From positions 1 through 42,628 of the forward strand of contig CANOVJ010000030.1 of the NCBI GenBank assembly GCA_947570615.1: a stretch of DNA of 42,628 nt, read 5' to 3'. The stretch is from an uncultured Lachnospiraceae bacterium (GTDB lineage: Bacteria > Bacillota > Clostridia > Lachnospirales > Lachnospiraceae). Below are positions 13,416-22,794 of the stretch, one piece after another. Both the position numbers and the translations under genes were made by a program. Below the pieces are notes generated by a model. It had not been told where the DNA came from, did no database searches, and worked only from the letters and a program-made list of their open reading frames with translations. How positions within the stretch are numbered: the first letter of the stretch is position 1; every line of letters begins with the position of its first letter.

Positions 13416-15441
13416 GGATACGGTTCATGTGGCGTTCGTGGGCAATCCCAACTGCGGAAAAACCACGCTGTTCAACGCCATAACAGGCTCGAAGCTGAAA
13501 GTAGCCAACTGGCCCGGGGTGACGGTGGAGAAGATCGAGGGGGAGGCGGAGTATGAGGACGTACATATGACGCTGGTTGATACGCCGGGGATCTACTCTC
13601 TCACCAGCTACACCATAGAGGAGAAGGTCACCAGAAGCTGTGTGATGGACGATGATATCGAGGTGATCGTGAACGTGGTGGACGCTTCCTCCCTGGAGAG
13701 GAATCTCTACCTTACACTGCAGCTTCTGGAGCTGGGAAAGCCTGTGGTGCTGGCCCTGAATATGATGGATGTGGTGGAGGAGCGGGGGATGGAGATCGAT
13801 CTGCACCGTCTGCCGGAACTTTTGGGGGATATCCCCGTGGTGCCGGTGTCCGCCGCCAGACGAAAGGGGCTGGATATTCTGCTCCACGCGGTGATCCATC
13901 ACTACGAGGAGGGCTCAAAGGGGGACGTGTTCCACTACAGTGAGGAGATTGAGGAAAAGCTCACGGAGCTGACCAGGATGATGCGGGCGAATTATCCCAC
14001 CCATTCCTCCGCCAGATGGCACGCCATCAAGCTGCTCGAGGGGGATGAGGACGTGAGGACGGATCATCCCATTGAGGTAGGGCACATCGTGACGCGCAGC
14101 TATGAAAAAGAGATCATTCAGGCGAAATACGCCTTCATAGAGAGTATTATCAGAGAAATTCTGTTCTACCGGAAAAAGGACAGCAGCCATGGCCTTTTTT
14201 CTCTGGGAAGAGGCAGTACGGACAGGGCGGACGCCCTTCTCACCCATCAGGTGTGGGGCGTGCCCGTTTTTCTGTGTATCATGGCGCTGGTATTTTTTCT
14301 GACCTTCGCCATCGGAGACTGGCTCAAGGGCTACTTTGAGACGTTTCTCGAGATCTTTTCGGGCCAGGTCAGAGGGCTTTTGGGTGTCGTCCACGCGGCG
14401 GACTGGCTCAGCTCTCTGATTGTGGACGGGATTATCGCGGGGGTGGGAGGAATCCTGACCTTTATTCCCAACATTGCCATCCTGTTTCTGGCGCTGGCGA
14501 TTCTGGAGGACAGCGGTTATATGTCCCGGGTAGCCTATGTGATGGACGGCATTATGGGAAAGGCGGGGCTCTCCGGCAAGGCTTTTCTGCCCATGGTGCT
14601 GGGCTTTGGCTGTACGGTTCCGGCTATCATGGCTTCCCGGGCGCTTGAGACGGAGAGGGACAGAAAAAGGACCATGATCATCACGCCCTTTATGTCCTGT
14701 TCTGCGCGGCTGCCGGTATATGTGCTGTTTTCCGGGATGTTCTTCGGAAAATATGCGCACATCGCGGCGTTCTCCATGTATGTAATCGGAATGCTCTGCG
14801 CCATCCTTGTGGCGCGTCTGCTCCATACGATTGAAAAACGCCGGGGCACAGAGGGGAGCGAGAGTCTGCTGATCGAGCTTCCCGAGTACAAAAGACCCAA
14901 TGGGCGCACCATCCGTATCTATGTGTGGAATAAATTAAAGGATTATCTCTCCAAGGCGGGAACCACCATCTTCATTGCATCCATCCTGATCTGGGCGGTA
15001 TTGAATTTCGGTCCCCGCGGCATGATTGAAAACCCGGCGGAGAGCTTTGGGGCCATGCTGGGAAGATGGCTGGAGCCGGTGATGCGTCCGGCAGGACTTG
15101 GTATGTGGCAGATCATCGTCTCGCTGATCGCCGGGATTTCCGCCAAGGAGGTGGTGGTCTCCAGCTTTTCCGTGCTGTTCGGGGTGGGAAATTCCCAGGC
15201 CGCGGCAAGTATGGATCTGGTGGCGGAGAATTTAAAGAGCATCGATCCTTCCTTCGGACCGCTGAACGCCTACTGCATGATGCTTTTTGTGCTCCTGTAC
15301 GTGCCCTGTGCGGCGGCCATGGGAACCATACGCAGGGAAAGCGGCTCCACGGCCTTTATGGCGAAGCTGGCGGCGTTTCAGATTCTGTTCGCCTGGACGG
15401 CGGCAACGCTGGTGTTCCAGATCGGAAGGCTGATATTTTGA
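13405..15441 (+). CDS. feoB: Ferrous iron transporter FeoB
   Basis: 678-residue GTPase-coupled Fe(II) uptake permease. The N-terminal G domain has G1 GNPNCGKTT (about residue 13), G3 DTPG (about residue 59), G4 as NMMD and a G5-like VSAARRKG. A helical GDI-like linker and the FeoB membrane domain follow, with two GATE regions (LGFGCTVPAIMASRALE; ISAKEVVVSSF). The C-terminus has further membrane helices and ends LVFQIGRLIF. The C-terminal FeoC-like or Cys-rich tail of some systems is absent. Coupled to feoA by overlap. Confidence 0.96.
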   Translation: MRYEDTVHVAFVGNPNCGKTTLFNAITGSKLKVANWPGVTVEKIEGEAEYEDVHMTLVDTPGIYSLTSYTIEEKVTRSCVMDDDIEVIVNVVDASSLERNLYLTLQLLELGKPVVLALNMMDVVEERGMEIDLHRLPELLGDIPVVPVSAARRKGLDILLHAVIHHYEEGSKGDVFHYSEEIEEKLTELTRMMRANYPTHSSARWHAIKLLEGDEDVRTDHPIEVGHIVTRSYEKEIIQAKYAFIESIIREILFYRKKDSSHGLFSLGRGSTDRADALLTHQVWGVPVFLCIMALVFFLTFAIGDWLKGYFETFLEIFSGQVRGLLGVVHAADWLSSLIVDGIIAGVGGILTFIPNIAILFLALAILEDSGYMSRVAYVMDGIMGKAGLSGKAFLPMVLGFGCTVPAIMASRALETERDRKRTMIITPFMSCSARLPVYVLFSGMFFGKYAHIAAFSMYVIGMLCAILVARLLHTIEKRRGTEGSESLLIELPEYKRPNGRTIRIYVWNKLKDYLSKAGTTIFIASILIWAVLNFGPRGMIENPAESFGAMLGRWLEPVMRPAGLGMWQIIVSLIAGISAKEVVVSSFSVLFGVGNSQAAASMDLVAENLKSIDPSFGPLNAYCMMLFVLLYVPCAAAMGTIRRESGSTAFMAKLAAFQILFAWTAATLVFQIGRLIF

Positions 15442-15572
15442 CGAAACTTAAAAAAGCAGATCTTCGAAATCGCACGGAACGGGTTACGGGAGCAAAGGCG
15501 GCCGGAAACTGTTGCGGATGAAAGTGTTTTGAGGCGCATCTGCGGAATGAAAATCAGGAGGTGTATTGAGAA

Positions 15573-16595
15573 ATGAAAAGCGCGGTTTTTTATGGAAAGC
15601 ATGATCTGAGAGTGGAGGAGCGGGAGATTCCCGAGGTAGGGCCCCAGGAGGTACTGATTCAGGTGAAGGCCTGTGGAATCTGCGGTACGGACGTACACGT
15701 TTACGAGGGGGACAAGGGCGCGGCTGAGGTGACGCCGCCCACCATCCTGGGCCATGAGTTCGCGGGCGTGATCGCAAAGGCGGGCGACCAGGTGAGAGGT
15801 CTTAAGGTGGGGGACCGGGTTTGTATCAATCCCAACTGCGTCTGCGGCGGATGCGATTTCTGCCGCGGCGGACAGGTGCATTTCTGCGAGCATATGATCG
15901 GCTACGGGACCACCGTGGACGGCGGCTTTGCGGAGTATTGCGCGGTGCGGGAGAGCCAGGTTTATCTTCTGGGAGAAAACACCAGCTTTGCCCAGGGCGC
16001 CATGACGGAGCCGGTGGCCTGCTGCCTCCACGGAATCGACATGTGCGGGATCGAGCCGGGTCATCAGGTGGTGGTGATCGGCGGAGGCATGATCGGCCTT
16101 CTGATGCTGCAGCTGGCCAGGCTTGCCGGGGCCTCCAAAGTGGCGCTCCTTGAGCCGGTGGGGAAAAAGCGGGAGATGGGAAGACGTCTCGGAGCGGATG
16201 TGTGCATCGATCCCCTGCATGAGGATGTGGAGAGCCGGTTAAAGCGGGAGGGCATGACATGGATCCGCTGTGTCATCGAGTGCGCGGGGCTTCCCGCCAC
16301 CATGGAGCAGGCGATTTCCCTTGCCGGAAAGAAGGCGGTGGTGATGATGTTCGGGCTCACCAGGCCCGATGCGTGCATCAGTGTAAAGCCTTTTGAGATC
16401 TTTCAGAAGGAGCTGACCCTTAAGGCGTCCTACATCAATCCCTGCACCCAGCAAAGGGCGCTGCAGCTGATTGATTCCGGCCGTCTGGACGTGGAAAGCA
16501 TGGTCTGCAACACCATCGGACTTACAGAGCTGGAGGCGGTGCTCTCCGATCCGGGGCGCAGGGCCGAAGGGAAATATATCGTTGTTCCGGAATGA
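15573..16595 (+). CDS. Zinc-dependent medium-chain alcohol/polyol dehydrogenase
   Basis: 340-residue MDR-family NAD(P)-dependent oxidoreductase. The catalytic zinc site is seen in KACGICGTDVHVYEG and GHEFAG; the structural zinc motif is NCVCGGCDFCRGGQVHFC (four Cys); EPVACCLHG and the Rossmann motif VIGGGMIG follow. It is closest in style to threonine or sorbitol/iditol dehydrogenases; the exact substrate cannot be assigned. Start ATG 15573 with CAGGAGG. Separated from feoB by 131 bp in which no gene is seen, and followed 23 bp later by the alarmone synthetase, possibly the same transcript. Confidence 0.88.
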   Translation: MKSAVFYGKHDLRVEEREIPEVGPQEVLIQVKACGICGTDVHVYEGDKGAAEVTPPTILGHEFAGVIAKAGDQVRGLKVGDRVCINPNCVCGGCDFCRGGQVHFCEHMIGYGTTVDGGFAEYCAVRESQVYLLGENTSFAQGAMTEPVACCLHGIDMCGIEPGHQVVVIGGGMIGLLMLQLARLAGASKVALLEPVGKKREMGRRLGADVCIDPLHEDVESRLKREGMTWIRCVIECAGLPATMEQAISLAGKKAVVMMFGLTRPDACISVKPFEIFQKELTLKASYINPCTQQRALQLIDSGRLDVESMVCNTIGLTELEAVLSDPGRRAEGKYIVVPE

Positions 16596-16618
16596 AAAGC
16601 GTGTGAGGAAGGATACAG

Positions 16619-17359
16619 ATGGAGTCGGGAAAAAGGACGGAAGAAAAAAGGGAAGAGGAAAATCAGTCTAAGGCGGCGATGATGCCGGACGATAAGCCGG
16701 GGGAGCTTCTGGAGGAGGCCAGGCCCTTTATCGACCTGATGATGCACTATCGGTGCGCCATCATGGAGGTGGAGACGAAGCTCAAAATTCTGGACGCGGA
16801 ATTCTCCCAGGAGCACAACAGGAACCCCTTTGAATCCATCAAGACCAGGCTCAAGAGTCCCATGAGCATTTTCCAGAAGCTTCGCAAAAAGGGATACCCG
16901 GTGACGGTGGAAAGCATCGAGAAATATTTAAACGATGTGGCGGGAGTTCGGGTGATCTGCTCCTTTCCGGACGATATTTACCGTCTGGCCGACCTGCTCT
17001 CGAGACAGGACGATATCGAGGTGCTCAACCGGAAGGATTATATCGAAAATCCCAAGCCTAACGGCTATCGCAGTCTCCATCTGATCCTGCGCACGCCCAT
17101 CTACCTGTCCAGGGAGAAAAAGCTGATGCGGGTGGAGGTACAGTTCCGCACCATTGCCATGGATTTCTGGGCGAGTCTGGAGCACAAGCTGAAATATAAA
17201 CAGGATCTGGAGGATGGCGAGGACATAGCAAGACAGCTCAGGAACTGTTCGGACTTTATAGAGGCCCTGGATTATCAGATGCAGGGGATACGGGACCGGA
17301 TCGACCGGTCCGGCGGAAAGGCACAGCAGGGAGAAAATCAGCGTACCGGTGGGCTTTGA
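16619..17359 (+). CDS. Small alarmone synthetase (RelQ-like, ppGpp synthase)
   Basis: 246-residue single-domain RelA/SpoT synthetase that makes (p)ppGpp from ATP and GDP/GTP, without the HD hydrolase. Key blocks: KSPMSIFQKLRKKGYPVT, YLNDVAGVRVICSF (metal-binding Asp), PKPNGYRSLHL, VEVQFRTIAMDFWASLEHKL. A charged N-terminal extension of about 30 residues precedes the domain. Start ATG 16619 behind AGGAAGG. The full-length RSH enzyme at 30870-33209 supplies hydrolysis, so the cell carries both constitutive and stress-type synthesis. Confidence 0.92.
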   Translation: MESGKRTEEKREEENQSKAAMMPDDKPGELLEEARPFIDLMMHYRCAIMEVETKLKILDAEFSQEHNRNPFESIKTRLKSPMSIFQKLRKKGYPVTVESIEKYLNDVAGVRVICSFPDDIYRLADLLSRQDDIEVLNRKDYIENPKPNGYRSLHLILRTPIYLSREKKLMRVEVQFRTIAMDFWASLEHKLKYKQDLEDGEDIARQLRNCSDFIEALDYQMQGIRDRIDRSGGKAQQGENQRTGGL

Positions 17360-17395
17360 TGACGCCGGGTTTCTGTAAAATTTTTATAAATATTG

Positions 17396-17424
17396 TTGTT
17401 AAATCGTCAAAAACATGGTAGAAT
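17396..17424 (+). promoter_or_regulatory. Putative sigma-A promoter before the Rpn-like gene
   Basis: TTGTTA (17396-17401), 17-bp spacer, TAGAAT (17419-17424), leaving a leader of about 220 bases before the ATG at 17648. The leader holds no recognised gene or riboswitch. Confidence 0.5.
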
Positions 17425-17647
17425 TTCTTTAAAGCATATTTTCTAAAATAAACTGTGAACGCAGTATTTCTTTCATTAACATTTTCTTGCCAACAGCGGA
17501 CAGCGCTCTTTTTAAGCTGTCCCGGTGTCAGTCAGCGGCAGGTATTGCGATACCTGTCCCTTTCGGAAAATTCATGCTTTATATCCCATATTTTAAAGGC
17601 AGGAGTTTTCCGAAGGGACCTCCTGCAGAGCGCACAGGAGGTTTTGA

Positions 17648-18814
17648 ATGAATGAAAAACAACGGACAGCACACTCTGCGGACAATCCTTATGTTAAACG
17701 GACGCCGTCGCGTATCGCCGGAGAGCTTATTGTAACAGGGGATGCCGGGCCTGGCCGGTCATCCTCAGGCAAAAAAATCCGGCAATGGCATCCGGCATTT
17801 TTTGCCGGGCTGCAGATTGAGTTTGAGGAGGAAAAGGATAACCTCATCTTTGAGAGCGAGCATCAGCTCGGCAGAAAGCCGTTGGGGATTGATGTGCTTA
17901 TTATCCGAAAGGACGAAAGCATTTTGCCGCAAAAAAACATCGGGAAGATATTTCGCAGGTACAATATCGTCGAGTATAAAAGTCCGGCGGATTATTTAAG
18001 CATCGATGATTTTTATAAGGTACTGGGATACGCGTATTTATTTAAGTCGGATACGGCCCATGTGGACGAGATTCGGATCGCGGAGCTGACGGTTACCCTG
18101 ATCTGTCACAGATATCCCGTCAAACTGATCCGCTATCTGAGGGAGAGCTGCGGCGATGCAGTGACGCAGCGGGAGAAGGGAATCTATCTGGTAGAGGGGG
18201 AGAAGATCCCCATACAGATCATTCTGACCTCGAGACTGTCGGAGGAGAAAAATCTGTGGCTGAAATGCCTGGGAAATCCTCTGGAAAGCGCCAGGACAGT
18301 GGAGAGGCTTGCGGCTGCCTACCGCCGGAAAAGAAAGAACAGTCTTTATGAGGCGGTTATGGATATGATTATTCAGACGAACACACAATACTTTAGGGAG
18401 GGAACAGATATGTGTCAGGCACTGGAGGATCTCTTCGACGAGATCATGGGAGAGAGGTTTAAGAAGAAGCTGGAGAATGAGCTGGAGAAGGAAGTGAAAA
18501 AAGCGCTGGAGAAGGAAGTGAAGAAAGAGCTGGAGAAGGAAGTGAAAAAGGAGGTGATGGCCAGAATAGATCTGGCGACGTCCCAGGCGAAAACGCAGGC
18601 AAAAACTGAAGGAAGAGCCGAAGGAAAAGTCGAGGGGAGGATCGAGGCAACAACGGAAGTGATTCTGGAATTCCTTAAGGATTTCGGAGACATACCGGAG
18701 GAACTGCGCTCTAAGATTCTGATGCAGAGAGACACCGATATTTTAGGGCGCTGGGTTAAGCTGGCCGCAAGAACCGATTCTGTGGAGTCGTTCCGGATGG
18801 CGATGAACGGATGA
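17648..18814 (+). CDS. PD-(D/E)XK (Rpn-like) putative nuclease with coiled-coil repeat
   Basis: 388-residue protein of a family common in clostridia and usually left as hypothetical. The middle part shows a PD-(D/E)XK-like core: GIDVLIIRKD supplies the Asp and NIVEYKSP the ExK, followed by DFYKVLGYAYLF. Residues about 260-310 are Lys/Glu-rich and include three 8-residue repeats (LEKEVKK plus A or E), then a Gln/Glu-rich stretch (EGRAEGKVEGRIEATTE) like the C-terminus of Rpn/YhgA recombination-promoting proteins. No transposon ends were seen around it. DNA cleavage is inferred only from fold motifs. Confidence 0.65.
   Translation: MNEKQRTAHSADNPYVKRTPSRIAGELIVTGDAGPGRSSSGKKIRQWHPAFFAGLQIEFEEEKDNLIFESEHQLGRKPLGIDVLIIRKDESILPQKNIGKIFRRYNIVEYKSPADYLSIDDFYKVLGYAYLFKSDTAHVDEIRIAELTVTLICHRYPVKLIRYLRESCGDAVTQREKGIYLVEGEKIPIQIILTSRLSEEKNLWLKCLGNPLESARTVERLAAAYRRKRKNSLYEAVMDMIIQTNTQYFREGTDMCQALEDLFDEIMGERFKKKLENELEKEVKKALEKEVKKELEKEVKKEVMARIDLATSQAKTQAKTEGRAEGKVEGRIEATTEVILEFLKDFGDIPEELRSKILMQRDTDILGRWVKLAARTDSVESFRMAMNG
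18482..18553 (+). repeat. Three 24-bp in-frame tandem repeats
   Basis: Units start CTGGAGAAGGAAGTGAA at 18482, 18506 and 18530, each differing by one or two bases and each coding LEKEVKK plus one residue. Near-identity at DNA level suggests recent slippage expansion within the coiled coil. Confidence 0.8.
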
Positions 18815-18890
18815 GAGAGCGCTCCGGCGCTGACAGATTTCCGGAAAGGCTTTTGCACTGCCGTGCGGGTTGACGGATGGGGAGACAAAA

Positions 18891-18913
18891 GGGGGAGAAC
18901 TGATCAGTCCCCC
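18891..18913. terminator. Hairpin between converging genes
   Basis: GGGGG and CCCCC flank the palindrome ACTGATCAGT, giving a stem with a small bulge. It overlaps the stop of the KdpE-like gene and lies between it and the converging Rpn-like gene. No clear T-tract. Confidence 0.35.
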
Positions 18914-19617
18914 TCCGCCATCCGGTAGCCGATGCCGATTTCCGTAAATACATATTCCGGTGTGGCCGGATTTTTTTCGATCTTGCGGCGGATGTTGGCC
19001 ATGTTTACCCGCAGGATCTGATTGTTATTGTCGGTGTAAGGCCCCCATATCTTTTCCATAAGCCAGGTATAGGTAAGGACCTTGCCGGAGTTTCTGGCAA
19101 GCAGGGTCAGGAGCTTGTACTCGATCTGAGTCAGGTGGATATTCTCTCCCCGGAGGGTTACCACATGATTTTCAAAATGGATGGTGAGATCCTTACAGTG
19201 GTAGGGTCTGGGCTCTGTGGAGGCCATATCCTGCATCTGGCGGCTGTGGCGCAGGGAGGTACGGATCCGGGCAAGGAGCTCTACTGTGCCAAAGGGCTTG
19301 GTGATATAATCGTCGGCGCCCAGGTCGAGGGCGCGGGCCTTTTCGTGTTCGTTGGTGCGGGCGGAGATCACGATGATGGGAACCGCCGACCAGGAACGGA
19401 GCTTTCGGATCACCTCCATGCCATCCAGATCGGGCAGCCCAAGATCCAGGAGAATGAGATCCGGGCAGAGGGATGCGGACAGATGCAGGCCTTCCTCCCC
19501 GCAGCCGGCGGTTGTGATCCTGTAGCTTTGATTTTTCAGTGCCGTGAGGATAAAGGAGCGGATATTTTCCTCGTCCTCGATGAGTAAAATGCTGTTTTTT
19601 GAAAGATTGTTGTTCAT
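18904..19617 (-). CDS. KdpE-like OmpR-family response regulator
   Basis: 237-residue regulator: receiver with ILLIEDEENI, phospho-Asp in LILLDLGLPDLDGMEVI, SARTNEHEKARALDLGADDY and Lys in ITKPFG; winged helix with HLTQIEYKLLTLLARN and RVNMANIRRKIE. This is the typical KdpE sequence pattern. ATG 19617 is chosen (AAGGGGAAG site); the longer open frame upstream to 19800 only mirrors the kinase gene. It follows its kinase by 52 bp. No kdpFABC genes lie nearby, so the target may be another potassium transporter or something else. Confidence 0.88.
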   Translation of the reverse strand: MNNNLSKNSILLIEDEENIRSFILTALKNQSYRITTAGCGEEGLHLSASLCPDLILLDLGLPDLDGMEVIRKLRSWSAVPIIVISARTNEHEKARALDLGADDYITKPFGTVELLARIRTSLRHSRQMQDMASTEPRPYHCKDLTIHFENHVVTLRGENIHLTQIEYKLLTLLARNSGKVLTYTWLMEKIWGPYTDNNNQILRVNMANIRRKIEKNPATPEYVFTEIGIGYRMAEGD

Positions 19618-19669
19618 TGGCTTCCCCTTTTTTCGTTTATAAAAAGTCTGATCCGTCAGGAAGTCTCCT

Positions 19670-20794
19670 CTACTGGCCGCGGGGCAGGGTAAAGAAAAAT
19701 TCGCATCCGTTTTCGTGGTTTCTGGCCCCGATCCTGCCGCTGTGGGCAGTGATGATCGTTTTGCAGATAGAGAGTCCGATTCCCATCCCGCGATGGCCAT
19801 CGGAGTTGCTCTCCGGGCTGTAGCAGGAACCGTCGAAGATGGTGGAGAGTCTCTCCGGGGCGATTCCCACGCCGTAGTCCCTGACGCAGAAGCAAGCCTC
19901 CCCGTCGGTACAGGTGACGGTCAGCTCCACCGGAAGACGGCTGCCGGAATGGACAAGAGCGTTTTCCAGCAGGTTGATGATTACCTGCTCGATCAGCATG
20001 GCGTCCATTGGGATCATGAGAAACTCCCGGGGGACCTGGACCATGATCTGCACATCGGGAAAGCGCTTGCGCAGACGCATGATGGCTTCGGAGACCACCT
20101 CCTCCACCGATTCCAGGGAGGTGGCGATTTTCATGGAATCCTCCCTGATCCGGGTGACGGAGAGAAGATTTTCTACCATATTAAGAAGCCAGTTGGAATC
20201 GTCGCGGATATGGGTGATCAGCTTCAGACGCTCCTGATCGCTGAGGGAGGCATAATTATCCAGACAGGCGGAGCTGCTTCCGATGATGCCCGTAAGGGGG
20301 GTTCGCAGGTCGTGGGAGATGGAACGGAGCAGGTTGGCGCGCATTTTTTCTTTTTCCGCATCCATCAGAAGCTTTTCCCGCTCGATGAGCGCCTCGGCCT
20401 GGGCCTTGATCCGGGTGGTCATGGTGCTGACCATCAGGGAGATAATCAGGGTGAACACAAAGGTTACCGGGTAGCCTGTGAGCGTAAAATTCACCTGAAA
20501 ATAGGGCCAGGTAAAAAGGTAGTTGATCCCCACCACGCTCACAAGGGAGGCGGCGATCCCGTACAGATAACCTTCCGTAAAGCGGGCGGTGAGCACCAGC
20601 GCGGTGATATATACCAGCGCGACGTTGGCTGAGTTTTCCGGGACCGTCTTAAAAAACCAGAAGGCGATCAGTGTGGCGATCAGCAGGATCAGCGTGGTGA
20701 GCAGAACGTCCCTGGCGCAGAAGGCGAAGGCTTTTTTTATGGAATATATGCGCGCCCTGCGGGGGGCAGTGTCCGTGGCTTTGAATGGATTCAC
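19670..20794 (-). CDS. KdpD-like sensor kinase lacking the N-terminal KdpD/USP domains
   Basis: 374-residue membrane histidine kinase. It starts directly with the four-helix DUF4118 membrane domain of KdpD (ILLIATLIAFWFF, NVALVYITALVLTARFTEGY, PYFQVNFTLTGYPVTFVFTL). H-box SISHDLRTPLTGIIG, N-box INLLENALVHS, DYGVGIAP and GMGIGLSIC follow. Compared with classical KdpD (about 900 residues) the cytoplasmic KdpD ATP-binding and universal-stress domains are missing. Start GTG 20794 with AAAGGAGA. First gene of a two-gene operon with the KdpE-like regulator. The stimulus is probably ionic or osmotic by analogy, but this is inference. Confidence 0.85.
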   Translation of the reverse strand: MNPFKATDTAPRRARIYSIKKAFAFCARDVLLTTLILLIATLIAFWFFKTVPENSANVALVYITALVLTARFTEGYLYGIAASLVSVVGINYLFTWPYFQVNFTLTGYPVTFVFTLIISLMVSTMTTRIKAQAEALIEREKLLMDAEKEKMRANLLRSISHDLRTPLTGIIGSSSACLDNYASLSDQERLKLITHIRDDSNWLLNMVENLLSVTRIREDSMKIATSLESVEEVVSEAIMRLRKRFPDVQIMVQVPREFLMIPMDAMLIEQVIINLLENALVHSGSRLPVELTVTCTDGEACFCVRDYGVGIAPERLSTIFDGSCYSPESNSDGHRGMGIGLSICKTIITAHSGRIGARNHENGCEFFFTLPRGQ

Positions 20795-21003
20795 AGGCGG
20801 TCTCCTTTGTGGGTATACTCTGTGATGATTATACCCTTTTTGAATGACGGGAGCAATTTTTTCGGCGGGAAAGGGCGTTAAGATCCTGTGAAGATTGCGG
20901 CCGGGAGAAGGAAGATGCCCGGGAAGAAAAAACGAAAGGAAAAAGTGATGGCAACGAAGCGGGTTTTGGGCTATAATGTAGCCATGTGGGAGGAAGCTGT
21001 TTT

Positions 21004-22782
21004 ATGGAAAGAAAAGCGCAGAAAAGGCCGGTATACAGAAAGCCGGATTTTGAGGAACCGGAACTGGATGAAGAAGAGTCTGAAGAGGAATATGAGGATA
21101 TGGAGCTGTCCGGCGGCGAGGACTTTGAGGAAGACTCTGAGCAGTACCCGCAGATGGAATGTAAGGGCGGCGACAGGAGGCTTCTTCTGATTCTGGCGTC
21201 CCTGGGGGCGGTGCTGGCGACAGTGGCCGGCATTGTCTTTTTCCTGTTTCTCAAAGACGGCAGGGAACAGCGGGAGGAAGTGGTCAGTCGGCTGGAACAG
21301 TCCCGGGAGGATTTATCTGCGCAGGATCAGGAAAGGACAGACGCTGCGGATCCGGAGGAAGATGGAAACGGCGGCGAGATACAGGACGGGGACTCAGCAC
21401 AGCCACAGAGCGGACAGGACGTGGAGGAAGACCCGGAGAGGGATTCCCGGATCGATCAGTCCCGGGGCCAGTCAGATCAGATGGGCGAAGGGGGCGGAAC
21501 GGATCAGGTGAGCGTGGGCGCGCTGGACGATCAGCAGGACCCGCAGGGAAGCGGCGCGGCAGGGAACGAGACCAGCGGCGCGGCGGTGACGGTGGCCCCC
21601 CTGGGGGAGGGCGAGACCGCAGGGACGACCATGGGCATCGACGTGTCAAAGTATCAGGGAACCATAGACTGGAAAAAGGTCAGGCAGTCCGGGGTGGAGT
21701 TTGCCATGATCCGGGTGGGGTACCGGGCCAGAACCACTGGCGAGATCTTTGAGGATCCCACAGCCAGATACAACATGCAGGAGGCCCAGGGGGCGGGGAT
21801 TAAGCTGGGAGCCTATTTCTTCTCCACGGCGGTGACGCAGGAGGAGGCCAGGGCGGAGGCGGCGTTTACCACAGAGATCATCTCAAAGTATAAGATCACC
21901 TACCCGGTGGCATATAACTGTGAAGACTTCCTCTCCCCGGACAGCAGACAGAACGGACTGGACAGGGACACCAGAACGCTTCTTGCCTGTACTTTTCTGG
22001 ACGAGGTGGCCGCGGCGGGCTATACGCCCATGTTTTATGCCGCCAGGGGAGAGCTGGAGGGGAGCGCTCTCTGGGATACGCAGACGCTTGCGGGTAAATA
22101 CAGGATCTGGGTTGCCCAGTATCCGGCGCAGCCCTGGCCTCAAACCCAGGCCTCGGACTACACGGGAACCCACCACATGTGGCAGTACACCAGCCAGGGA
22201 ACAGTGGCGGGAATCCCGGGAAAGACGGACGTCAACGTGGCTTATTTCGGTTATACTGCGGAGGCCAGGGCACGTGACGAGACGCCTGCGGAGGTGGTGA
22301 GCGCCAATCCCGAGGTGGGGATCATCTTTACAGAGGTAAATGAGACGGTGACGGCCAAGCAGGAGACCAATCTCCGCTCGGAACCCAGCACCTTAAACGA
22401 CGCCTCCATAACAGCCAGGCTGGTACACGGGGACATGGCCACCCGCACGGGAATCGGCCACAACGGCTGGTCCAGGGTGATCTATAACGGTCAGACCCTG
22501 TATGCGGTTTCCAGCTATCTCACCACGGATATGGAGGATACCGGGCAGGAAGCACCGCCCCAGGGGCCGGTGTACACACCGGTGAACGAGCGGGTGACAG
22601 CCAAGATTGAGACGAACCTGCGCTTGCAGCCGGGCACGGAGAGCGACGATACGGTGGTGGGCCTTCTGAAAAACGGGGAGGTGCTCACACGGACGGCCAT
22701 CGGTGATAACGGCTGGTCCCAGCTGGATTATAACGGTCAGACAGTCTATGCGGTGAGCAGCTTTCTGACCGCGGCAGAATAA
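21004..22782 (+). CDS. Membrane-anchored GH25 lysozyme with two SH3b domains
   Basis: 592-residue cell-wall hydrolase. An acidic cytoplasmic tail of about 55 residues (EEESEEEYEDMEL) precedes a transmembrane helix (about residues 58-80) and a long Gln/Asp/Gly-rich linker. The GH25 muramidase domain (about 208-410) follows: MGIDVSKYQGTIDWKKV, FAMIRVGYR, GAYFFSTAVTQEEA, HHMWQYTSQG, TDVNVAYF. The conserved DxE reads NCE, so the first acidic residue is Asn while the Glu is kept; activity may be altered. Two C-terminal SH3b repeats (TNLRSEP and TNLRLQP to GWSRVIY/GWSQLDY) should bind peptidoglycan. ATG 21004 is chosen (GGGAGGAAG site) over 20986. Divergent from the KdpDE-like operon. Confidence 0.9.
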   Translation: MERKAQKRPVYRKPDFEEPELDEEESEEEYEDMELSGGEDFEEDSEQYPQMECKGGDRRLLLILASLGAVLATVAGIVFFLFLKDGREQREEVVSRLEQSREDLSAQDQERTDAADPEEDGNGGEIQDGDSAQPQSGQDVEEDPERDSRIDQSRGQSDQMGEGGGTDQVSVGALDDQQDPQGSGAAGNETSGAAVTVAPLGEGETAGTTMGIDVSKYQGTIDWKKVRQSGVEFAMIRVGYRARTTGEIFEDPTARYNMQEAQGAGIKLGAYFFSTAVTQEEARAEAAFTTEIISKYKITYPVAYNCEDFLSPDSRQNGLDRDTRTLLACTFLDEVAAAGYTPMFYAARGELEGSALWDTQTLAGKYRIWVAQYPAQPWPQTQASDYTGTHHMWQYTSQGTVAGIPGKTDVNVAYFGYTAEARARDETPAEVVSANPEVGIIFTEVNETVTAKQETNLRSEPSTLNDASITARLVHGDMATRTGIGHNGWSRVIYNGQTLYAVSSYLTTDMEDTGQEAPPQGPVYTPVNERVTAKIETNLRLQPGTESDDTVVGLLKNGEVLTRTAIGDNGWSQLDYNGQTVYAVSSFLTAAE

Positions 22783-22794
22783 GGAAACAGGCTG

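Noticed and set aside
18482-18553. Intergenic or mobile repeat
   Set aside because: The units are in frame inside the Rpn-like gene and code for a coiled coil.
19715-20632. Long plus-strand frame opposite the KdpD-like kinase
   Set aside because: Gly/His/Asp-rich shadow without a ribosome site.
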